Shown here piece by piece: positions 8,023-15,093 of a stretch of DNA of 24,666 bases. How positions within the stretch are numbered: the stretch's first letter is position 1; each line of letters starts with the position of its first letter. Source of the stretch: CAYLHF01 sp964383365 (GTDB lineage Bacteria > Bacteroidota > Rhodothermia > Rhodothermales > UBA10348). The notes beneath the pieces are model-generated. The model was not told the origin of the DNA. It ran no database searches and worked only from the letters and a program-made list of their open reading frames with translations. A program made the translations under genes and the position numbers. The DNA lies in contig CAYLHF010000042.1 of NCBI GenBank assembly GCA_964383365.1, forward strand, positions 1-24,666. Reading direction: 5' to 3'.

Positions 8023-9229
8023 CGCGAGCCGCCGAAAAAATGGTTTGTGCAAACGCATCAGCGGAGTGAAACTTCGAAAACGCCAGGGCTCGATCCGGAT
8101 CGAAGGGCGTGCGGTCTAGTCGGTACAGAGCATCCTCAATTCCGCGTGCTACGGCTTCGGAATCCTCGGACGGAACGGACACGCCCAGATGATGGTCCCT
8201 GATCCATTCTCCGACGAGCCCCTGATCTGTTCCGACGACAGGAGTCGCCGATGCGGCGGCGCGAATCAACACGTTACTCGATCCAGCATGATTTCGATAC
8301 GTAACCACGACAACATCTGCCATCTTAAAGAACGGGCTGATTTCCGTCTCTTCTACAAATCGATCCAATAGAACGAGTTGCACGTTGGTCTTGGATCTCG
8401 TTCGGTCTATTGCTGCCAGAATATCCTTTCTTTCCGCCGTCGCAATCTTGCCGGCAATAACGAGGGATAGACTGGTCTGGCTTTCCTTATGAACGACGTC
8501 TGCGGCTTCGAGCATTTCAAAAATGCCTTTTCGGGCGCTCACGACGCCGAAGAACAAGACTATTTTTCTATCCGGGGCAATTCCGAGTCTGGATCGAACG
8601 TCTGCCGGGTCAACGTCAGATTCCGGATCGGAGTACCCATCCGGAAGAGACAGGACATGCAGGTCACTGCGCATGCCTTTGATTTCCTCGATAACCCTTG
8701 GATCGAGTACAAAAAGGTGGGTCAGCGCCGGATTCGAAATCGCGGCTCGAAGTAACTCCCGTCTACGTATGAGGCCAGCATCAGAGTGGCTATTTTCACC
8801 GTCTGTGGGCCGGAACGTCGGACGAAAATATATTCCCGACAGCGTCGAATGGCGTAGAACTCGGGTTGCGAGCGACGTCTGGCAGTGATCGAACATCATT
8901 AGTACGACATGGTCAGGACGACTCTTTCGGATGTGTCGCTCCAGGACTCGTCCGGACGAGAGGTCGTTTCGAAGGACTTCCCAGACGGATGCGATCCCTT
9001 CCCTGTGCTTCCTGGATCTGAACGTGGACAACGTCACTCCGTGAGTGGCGGATTCCTTAACAAAGGCGCAAAAGCTTCCATGCCGTTCTCGAAACGATTC
9101 GGACACGAGGAGTTCGAGGCGACCAGTGAACCGGTTTGTAATCCAGTGGCGGACGAGTAGCTCGAGGTACATACGATGATGTCCACTCTCGTAGGGATCA
9201 AAAAGTAAAATGTGGGGTCGTTCAGCCAC
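8012..9229 (-). CDS. Glycosyltransferase (GT4-like), last gene of the polysaccharide operon
   Basis: A 405-residue GT-B type enzyme. The N terminus (PHILLFDPYESGHHRMYLELL) is the start of the acceptor-binding Rossmann domain. The linker and C-terminal domain show KIVLFFGVVSARKGIFEMLEA, SLVIAGKIA, and ADVVVVTYRNHAGSSNVLIR followed by ATPVVGTDQGLVGEWI, matching the donor-binding half of GT4 enzymes. It uses a GTG start at 9229, 16 nt after the polymerase gene, with no evident Shine-Dalgarno sequence; no in-frame ATG fits, because the first one would remove the conserved strand. It is the fourth gene of a minus-strand operon with the Wza, Wzz and Wzy-type genes, so it probably builds the repeat unit. 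It is only distantly similar to the convergent glycosyltransferase. Confidence 0.88.
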   Translation of the reverse strand: MAERPHILLFDPYESGHHRMYLELLVRHWITNRFTGRLELLVSESFRERHGSFCAFVKESATHGVTLSTFRSRKHREGIASVWEVLRNDLSSGRVLERHIRKSRPDHVVLMMFDHCQTSLATRVLRHSTLSGIYFRPTFRPTDGENSHSDAGLIRRRELLRAAISNPALTHLFVLDPRVIEEIKGMRSDLHVLSLPDGYSDPESDVDPADVRSRLGIAPDRKIVLFFGVVSARKGIFEMLEAADVVHKESQTSLSLVIAGKIATAERKDILAAIDRTRSKTNVQLVLLDRFVEETEISPFFKMADVVVVTYRNHAGSSNVLIRAAASATPVVGTDQGLVGEWIRDHHLGVSVPSEDSEAVARGIEDALYRLDRTPFDPDRALAFSKFHSADAFAQTIFSAARVTC

Positions 9230-9245
9230 TCGTTTTCGAATTCAG

Positions 9246-10661
9246 TCAGTCCGCTGTCGTATCAGGATTCAGACCACCGGCGATTCCCGCCAACACCGCG
9301 AATATGAACATAGTATCGTTAATGTAAAACGGATTGGATGTATTCGCAGATACGGAGAATGCAATAAATGATCCTGCAATTGCCAATCCGGCAACCCTCG
9401 CTTCCCTGGGGAGCATCTCGGACCTGAAGATGCGAACGGATCGGCGGATGACCGCTCCGAAAAAGTACAACAGCATTCCGAGGCCCCAGATTCCGAACTT
9501 AAACCAGAGGGCCAGATATCCGTTGTGAATGAATGACTTCTCATGCGAGAATTCGAATGTTATATCGTAAAAACGATATGTCACGCCCATCCCGTGGCCG
9601 AGAATCGGATTGGTGGCGATATGGCTCAATACGGCGGAGGATTCCAGTAACCGGTTGACGAGCGATAGGTCTCGCGTGGCAGCAGATCCGATCGAGACGA
9701 CCCGGTTGAGCAGGCCCGTTACAATCAGCATCACATAGTCCCCGAAAAAAATCATGGCGAGAGACAGGATTCCTGCCGACGAGAGGATCGCTGCGGAAAC
9801 AAACCGAACGCGTGTCCGGCTCGGAACCAGATAAAAAAGGAGAAGGCCTCCGACAAAGAAGGCGACCCAATAGCCCCGGCTCTGAGTCAGGATCAATCCT
9901 CCCAGATATGCCAAAAATACACCTAGTGAATACAAGAGCGTGTTTTTTTTCTCGGCAAAAAGGAAGTACGACAGGGCGAAAAAAGCTGGAACCATGAGTA
10001 GTCCCTCGTTTGTAACCGCCCGCCCTTTCGTAACCTGCCATGCGTACGCCGCTTTCGCGATAATGTCCTGGTAGTTGAAAATATTCCGTGCGAGAACGAA
10101 TAATCCAATCCAGAAGATGACCCCTGTCATCGTATAGAGCGCTCGGGGATACCGCTCGATTGCTTCGCGAACAGGCCAGTAAAAAGCGAGCATGGACAAG
10201 GAGAGCCACTCGCCCATGATCATCCGCATCGTACCTCCATACAGGAGCGTGATGGGAAAGGAAAGGCTCATCAGTACGAGAAACAGCATCAGAATGCGAT
10301 CTTCACGGCGCTCAAAGATGCGTTCTCCATAGAGAAACAGTCGCGTGATGAACCAGTGCGCCAGAAAGCCCAGGTAGTACAACCCATACAGGACTTCTGT
10401 TGGCTGAATTCCTTCCTCAAAATCGGCTATCAGAACGAAACTGGCCAGGACGACCGCGAGGTTCAGGAGTGGATGCCGAAACAGGTACCAGACCAGAACG
10501 GCTCCCAGCGGGAGAATTGGAAAGAATGGCAGGGCATCCGGAATCTTCCAGGCCAGGAAGACGACAATCAGTAACGAGAGGACCAACCCGGAGAGGAGGA
10601 CGGTTCGGCCGATTCGATTAAGACTGACCGGGGCGGGTCCGATTGTTGAAGCCGCATTCAT
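9246..10661 (-). CDS. O-antigen polymerase/ligase family membrane protein (Wzy/WaaL-like)
   Basis: A 471-residue integral inner-membrane protein with about 11-12 hydrophobic segments. The family region includes LTQSRGYWVAFFVGG (about 258-272), then a large periplasmic loop with NPILGHGMGVTYRF (about 351-364) and SHEKSFIHNGYLALWFKFG (about 372-390). Its HNxxL-type motif with H379 is typical of the Wzy_C/O-antigen ligase family. Wzy polymerises lipid-linked repeat units; WaaL transfers them to lipid A core, and the two are hard to tell apart by sequence. Position in a Wza-Wzz-glycosyltransferase operon favours a polymerase (inference). The ATG at 10661 follows AAGG directly and lies 6 nt after the wzz-like stop, suggesting translational coupling. 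Confidence 0.87.
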   Translation of the reverse strand: MNAASTIGPAPVSLNRIGRTVLLSGLVLSLLIVVFLAWKIPDALPFFPILPLGAVLVWYLFRHPLLNLAVVLASFVLIADFEEGIQPTEVLYGLYYLGFLAHWFITRLFLYGERIFERREDRILMLFLVLMSLSFPITLLYGGTMRMIMGEWLSLSMLAFYWPVREAIERYPRALYTMTGVIFWIGLFVLARNIFNYQDIIAKAAYAWQVTKGRAVTNEGLLMVPAFFALSYFLFAEKKNTLLYSLGVFLAYLGGLILTQSRGYWVAFFVGGLLLFYLVPSRTRVRFVSAAILSSAGILSLAMIFFGDYVMLIVTGLLNRVVSIGSAATRDLSLVNRLLESSAVLSHIATNPILGHGMGVTYRFYDITFEFSHEKSFIHNGYLALWFKFGIWGLGMLLYFFGAVIRRSVRIFRSEMLPREARVAGLAIAGSFIAFSVSANTSNPFYINDTMFIFAVLAGIAGGLNPDTTAD

Positions 10662-10667
10662 CCTTGC

Positions 10668-11888
10668 TCAGTCGTCTAAATCACCCGGCGCGCTGACGGC
10701 GTCGAGTTGTTTTACGGCGGTGCTCAATCTGCGTACGAAGTATGCGTAATTGTTGACCCACCACGTCGATAACAGGATATAAAGTACCGTCAGGATAAAC
10801 GCCGAAAACGTGGAGGCAATGACAATGATCGAGCGTTTCGGTTTGAATTTTTCTGCCGGAGGTACCGCTGCATCGACTATCTGAAGCGCTTCTGATTGAC
10901 GTTGCTCTTCGAATCTGGCCTGTTCGCGCATGGGTGCCACCAATTCAAGAATGCGTTCCTGAATGGTTCGCTGCAGTGTAAAATCGAGATACGTGCGTAT
11001 CATTTGTGGGGCGTCCTTTTGGGAGACCGGAAGGACCTGTTCGCGGCCCGCAAGGGCCGCCTCATATTTACCGTTGGCAGCCGATACAACGTCGTCATAG
11101 GCTCGGACCTGTGGGTTGGACGCCCCGAATTGACTCTGAAGTGCGTCTCGCTGAATCTCTGCCCTCAGGGCATTGATCCGAAGCTCGGCGAGCTGATCGA
11201 AATACGCTTTCGTCTGGGCTTCCAGATCGAATACACCGTATCGGTGCTGAAAAACCTGAAGGGAATCGAGTAACGCGGCTCGTTCATGCTCGGCCTCGGC
11301 GTACCGGTCTTCTACATACTTGCGAAAATTACCGGCTGTCCGCGAGGATAAATCATTCTCCACGCGATCGAGTGCACGCACAAAGAAGTTCGAAATGGCC
11401 GCCGCTCTCTGCGGGTCTTTGTCCAAAACTTCTACCGACAGAAAATCGAATTCGTCATCAACTACGAGATCGAGATTTCCTTCCAGGTCTTCGAGTGCGT
11501 CTTCAAGCGGAGTTTTGCTTCCTTCCTCATCGTATACGGTTATCAGATCAAACGAATCGACGGCCGCGGTCATCACGGTCCGACTGTTGAGGATCGCCAG
11601 ATAGCGAACGTAGTCTCCACCTGTTCCACCGAGCAGCGATTTTGCGGCCGAAGAGAGGTCTCCCAGAAGGGCTGCTGAAAGTCCTCCGGATCCATTTTCC
11701 GGAAGCAGTAATCGGGATGACGCCTTGTACCAGTTCGGGAGAAAAAGGCTTATTACTACCGAAATCAGGGCCATTCCGCCCGTAATGTATCCGATCAAGC
11801 GTCTTTGTTGATAGACGATTCCCAGTGTGTTCCACCAAGCCTCATCGGCGCGGGAAGCCCTTTCCTGATCTGTGAGTGTATTCGCCAT
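10668..11888 (-). CDS. Wzz-type polysaccharide co-polymerase (chain-length determinant), without kinase domain
   Basis: A 406-residue inner-membrane protein with the classic co-polymerase layout. It has a short cytoplasmic N terminus, TM1 (about 31-50, LIGYITGGMALISVVISLFL), a long periplasmic part with predicted coiled coil (about 180-335) and TM2 (about 353-378). The segment VPPAEKFKPKRS before TM2 is the proline-rich motif of Wzz proteins. The C terminus is short and acidic and carries no Wzc tyrosine kinase, so control of chain length must be kinase-free or the kinase lies elsewhere. It is the second gene of the minus operon, 80 nt after the wza-like gene and 6 nt before the polymerase. 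The start is ATG 11888; the upstream purines (AGATATAGAG) are weak. Confidence 0.9.
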   Translation of the reverse strand: MANTLTDQERASRADEAWWNTLGIVYQQRRLIGYITGGMALISVVISLFLPNWYKASSRLLLPENGSGGLSAALLGDLSSAAKSLLGGTGGDYVRYLAILNSRTVMTAAVDSFDLITVYDEEGSKTPLEDALEDLEGNLDLVVDDEFDFLSVEVLDKDPQRAAAISNFFVRALDRVENDLSSRTAGNFRKYVEDRYAEAEHERAALLDSLQVFQHRYGVFDLEAQTKAYFDQLAELRINALRAEIQRDALQSQFGASNPQVRAYDDVVSAANGKYEAALAGREQVLPVSQKDAPQMIRTYLDFTLQRTIQERILELVAPMREQARFEEQRQSEALQIVDAAVPPAEKFKPKRSIIVIASTFSAFILTVLYILLSTWWVNNYAYFVRRLSTAVKQLDAVSAPGDLDD

Positions 11889-11968
11889 CTCTATATCTTG
11901 CGATGAGTTTTTTACATCCCCTTCTTGCCTTCGGGGTAATCAATGGCCAAAATGATACCCGGGAGTGG

Positions 11969-13750
11969 CTATCTCCGAGCCGTAATAATTAGTGCCACTA
12001 CCGACGCGGTAGTAGCGGCTGTCTGTAGTACTGTTTGCAAAATTCTGAATTTCGAGTCGGACTCCTGCCGCCGTTTCTCAAGGTCAAGGCGCTCAAGATC
12101 GAGCAGAAGGCGCTGGGCTACCGCGTCATCTGTGATATTTTCCGTTCGATCAACGAAGACCATGTCACCCGTCTCGATGAATTGAGAGGCTGCAGGGAGG
12201 AATCGATTATCACCGGCTCTAACAATATATACACCATCGGCCGCAGAGCCCCTACCACCGGCAGCCGCAACATATGCTTCAGCCCCGGCATGCGGTAAAA
12301 CGGATAAAAAGCCAGGTCTCTGAACCTGTCCGAAAACATATACCGTGCCCTCATCCCGGGGGACGACCAGGTGATCTCCATCTTCGAGTGTGAGCGTGGA
12401 CCCATTCAAAAATGAATCGCCGTCAACGGTGAGAGAAACCCGATTCTGAAGCTTCAACTCCCTTGCAAAATAGGTTCGAGACAGGTAGTCCATCTCCGAG
12501 AGTCTCATTTTTTGCAGTATCGCCGTCGTATCTGCAAGAGCCTGACGGTTCAGCAATTCGGAGATGGGTGCGTCTGTAGCACGGCCGTTTGTATCGATGA
12601 TCGGAAGGGCACGTCTTTCAAGATAGACCCCTTTGAGGAGTGCATCGTCTTTCAGACCACCGGCCAGTTCCAATAGTTGATCAAGCGTCGTTTTTCCTGG
12701 TACGATCGGATACATACCCTGTCTATTGACGCGTCCGCTGACGGCCACGGATCCGAGTCGATGATCGTTGCGACTCACGTCAATATGATCTCTGGCTTTC
12801 AGTGTAAAAGCGCCGTCTGCTCCTCCAAGAATATCCGATGGTTTAAAATGAAAGCTCTCGAAGCCTCCTTCGTCTCGTGTTCTGATCACGCTGATGTCGT
12901 CGACTGACGAGACGTCCGAAATGCCTCCGGCCAGTGTCAGGAGTCCTTCAAGGGTATCGTCAGACCGGAAGTCATAAGCTCCGGGGAATGGCACAAGCCC
13001 TCCGACATAAATACTCGACGTCCCGGGATTGTACGTGGGGACGAAAATGACATCCCCATCCCGGAGGTATGGGTTTCGATCGACATCTCCTGACGAAAAA
13101 TAGCCGAGAAGATCAGCGTTGGTCTCCGAACCATCGCGATGTACGATGGTGATATTTCGAAGTGAAGGTCGGAATTCAGGATTGGAAACAGGAGCGCGCG
13201 TCGTATCAGCGAGGGCCTGTTCCAGAATACCGGACACTCGTTCGACAGGTAGTGCCAGGTACCGACCGGGCCTGGGAATAGCTCCCGATACGTGTACGTA
13301 GAATTGGCGTGTACCCGCAAGTACTACATCCAAATGGGCGTTTTCGAAAGATATTGATAGTTGCGCAAGGATTTTTTCTCGAGCCTGATCCAGACTCAAA
13401 CCCGCGACCGCAATCGGTTTTCCGTCGGGCAAGAGTAGTTTACCGTCGGCACTTACGGGGACCGGCGTCGCTGCGGACTCCAGCAGGCTGATGGAGATGG
13501 AAAAAAGGTCGCCCGGCCCGATGATATACCGTGTTGGATCTACGGCGCCCTCAAGCGGAAGTGCGGTCGTCGACAGCGAAGACTGGGCCATCCGTTTTCT
13601 GAGCTGGGTAAGCGCGTCAGGTGTGGAGTTGTCAAGTCCGAGTTGATCCTTACCCGTCGTCTGTGCGCCAGCCGGGGCGAGCGACAGTCCACAGAGAAAC
13701 AACAGACCCAGCGCAAACCGGGTCGCGATACGACAGAATGTGTACGTCAT
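11969..13750 (-). CDS. Polysaccharide export outer-membrane protein (Wza-like), multi-SLBB
   Basis: A 593-residue exporter of polysaccharide across the outer membrane. A Sec signal peptide (1-29) ends in AGA|Q; there is no lipobox Cys, unlike E. coli Wza. Residues about 72-150 form the polysaccharide-export domain (RYIIGPGDLFSISI). Four SLBB-like units follow, beginning at about 150 (FYVHVSGAIPRPGRY), 246 (SIYVGGLVPFPGAYDF), 333 (GSVAVSGRVNRQGMYPI) and 468 (TVYVFGQVQRPGFLSV). A charged helix (about 545-568) leads to a hydrophobic C-terminal helix (about 572-591), probably the outer-membrane helix of the ring. It is longer than Wza (about 380) because of the extra SLBB units. The ATG at 13750 has a good ribosome binding site (GGAAGGA, 8 nt spacing), and it leads the operon. 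Confidence 0.92.
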   Translation of the reverse strand: MTYTFCRIATRFALGLLFLCGLSLAPAGAQTTGKDQLGLDNSTPDALTQLRKRMAQSSLSTTALPLEGAVDPTRYIIGPGDLFSISISLLESAATPVPVSADGKLLLPDGKPIAVAGLSLDQAREKILAQLSISFENAHLDVVLAGTRQFYVHVSGAIPRPGRYLALPVERVSGILEQALADTTRAPVSNPEFRPSLRNITIVHRDGSETNADLLGYFSSGDVDRNPYLRDGDVIFVPTYNPGTSSIYVGGLVPFPGAYDFRSDDTLEGLLTLAGGISDVSSVDDISVIRTRDEGGFESFHFKPSDILGGADGAFTLKARDHIDVSRNDHRLGSVAVSGRVNRQGMYPIVPGKTTLDQLLELAGGLKDDALLKGVYLERRALPIIDTNGRATDAPISELLNRQALADTTAILQKMRLSEMDYLSRTYFARELKLQNRVSLTVDGDSFLNGSTLTLEDGDHLVVPRDEGTVYVFGQVQRPGFLSVLPHAGAEAYVAAAGGRGSAADGVYIVRAGDNRFLPAASQFIETGDMVFVDRTENITDDAVAQRLLLDLERLDLEKRRQESDSKFRILQTVLQTAATTASVVALIITARR

Positions 13751-13978
13751 GAATTTGAATCCTTCCGAATCTCAGTTAGCGCATCGGTCAGCGCCTCGGT
13801 GGGGCTGCTCGTAACAGATAAAAATAGGCAGCGGTACCTGATTAGGAGAAGAAGAGTTGTCCGATTTTGACGTAAACTACGGTTTTTAGCAGGCCAGTGC
13901 AACGAATCTGTGGCGAGAGGATGTCTGATTCGGGTTCTGTTTTGCAGATTTTCACTCTTTTCTCGGGAAAGTCACTCG

Positions 13979-14878
13979 ATGTGCACCGAACGGATGGCGG
14001 ACGAATTACATCACTGTCTCAGCCAGAAAACAGCGACCGAGGTCGTTGAATGTGCACCTGCCAAAATTAATCTGGGTCTGCGGATTGTTCGGCGTCGGCC
14101 CGATGGGTACCACGATCTCGACACGCTGTTTGTATCGATCCCGTGGTATGATCAGTTAACATTCAGTCCTTCGACGTCATTGAACATGTCTTGCGATGAC
14201 GCTGATCTTCCGACGGACGAGACCAATCTGTGTATTCAGTCAGCCATAGCGCTACGGGACGCCTTTGGTATTTCTGTTGATGTTCATATTCATCTTAAAA
14301 AAGAGATTCCGTATGGTGCGGGTCTGGGCGGAGGATCAAGTGATGCGGCGGCGACCCTTCGTGGGCTGAGAACCCTGTTCAGTCTTGAAATATCAGATAG
14401 CGATCTGGTCCGGCTTGCCGCGACACTGGGTTCAGATATCCCTTACTTTCTTCAACGAGAACCCGCTTTCGGCTCAGGTCGAGGAACAGAACTCAAACCA
14501 TGGATCAATCGGCCGCCGTTCCCGGGGTTTATCTCCGTTGTCGTGCCTGAACTACATAGTTCTACGTCGGACGCTTATTCGAGGATAGAGCCACCCGCGA
14601 CGCCGCCGACGACGGTCCGGACGGTTCTTGAGAGGGAAGGCAGGGGTCACTTGAAAACAGATCTGATCAACGACTTCGAGACGGTACTCTTCCCTCGCCA
14701 TCCGTCATTGAAGAAGCTGAAATCTTCGATGTATGGCCTCGGCGCCCATTACGCTTCCATGAGCGGATCCGGCTCGGCCATTTACGGCCTTTTCGACTCG
14801 AAGGATCTCGCCGAAAAGGCCGCATCAAAGCTGGAAGCGAATCCTCGTCGACGGTGGGTGGGTAGACCCCTCTGGTAA
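13979..14878 (+). CDS. ispE: 4-diphosphocytidyl-2-C-methyl-D-erythritol kinase
   Basis: This GHMP-family kinase phosphorylates CDP-ME at the 2-hydroxyl with ATP, the fourth step of the MEP isoprenoid pathway, in the cytoplasm. The N-terminal signature APAKINLGLRIVRRRPDGYHDLDT (about 26-49) contains the conserved Lys (about K29). The ATP loop is PYGAGLGGGSSDAAATL (about 111-127), the catalytic Asp lies in GSDIPYF (about D153), and the C-terminal motif is SMSGSGSAIYGLF. From ATG 13979 it has 299 residues, close to the family norm. The open frame reaches a GTG at 13910, but those residues do not resemble IspE. ATG 13994 is also possible. GGGAAAG before 13979 could be its ribosome binding site. 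It diverges from the wza-like operon and appears monocistronic. Confidence 0.95.
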   Translation: MCTERMADELHHCLSQKTATEVVECAPAKINLGLRIVRRRPDGYHDLDTLFVSIPWYDQLTFSPSTSLNMSCDDADLPTDETNLCIQSAIALRDAFGISVDVHIHLKKEIPYGAGLGGGSSDAAATLRGLRTLFSLEISDSDLVRLAATLGSDIPYFLQREPAFGSGRGTELKPWINRPPFPGFISVVVPELHSSTSDAYSRIEPPATPPTTVRTVLEREGRGHLKTDLINDFETVLFPRHPSLKKLKSSMYGLGAHYASMSGSGSAIYGLFDSKDLAEKAASKLEANPRRRWVGRPLW

Positions 14879-14993
14879 AACCCAAGCGGGACATTTCTGC
14901 GTTGAAAAAACCTCCGCCCACCTTGTCGACCGGCTGTTCCACCTATGGGCTTGTTACGCCACTTCGTAGGTAATGGCGAAAAGCCGTTCCGCT

Positions 14994-15093
14994 GGTCACC
15001 AGGCGACGCGACTCCTTTGGTCACCAGGCGACGCGACTCCTTTAGTCACCGGGCGACGCGACTCCGCTGGTCACCAGGCGACGCGACTCCTTC
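14994..15093. repeat. Four tandem 25-bp repeats
   Basis: Four direct copies start at 14994, 15019, 15044 and 15069. All share the core GGCGACGCGACTCC preceded by GTCACC and end in a variable triplet (ttt, ttt, gct, ttc). Copies 1, 2 and 4 begin GGTCACCAGG; copy 3 has two substitutions (AGTCACCGGG). The array lies between ispE and the convergent PBP gene, and copy 4 overlaps the PBP 3' end, supplying its TGA stop. The period of 25 is not a multiple of three, so an added copy upstream of the stop would shift the reading frame of the tail. Confidence 0.9.

Noticed and set aside
9541..10209. 222-codon open frame on the minus strand inside the polymerase gene
   Set aside because: It is an alternative frame of the same strand across the membrane protein, Arg/Ser-rich and without a plausible start signal. 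The polymerase frame is continuous, so it is not evidence of a frameshift.
13751..13978. Promoters between the wza-like operon and ispE
   Set aside because: A TTGCAC/TAGTTT pair with 17-nt spacing can be drawn for the minus strand, but the -10 matches only half the consensus, so I do not annotate it.
14994..15093. Possible CRISPR array
   Set aside because: The copies are directly abutting with a constant 25-bp period and no unique spacers, and there are no cas genes.
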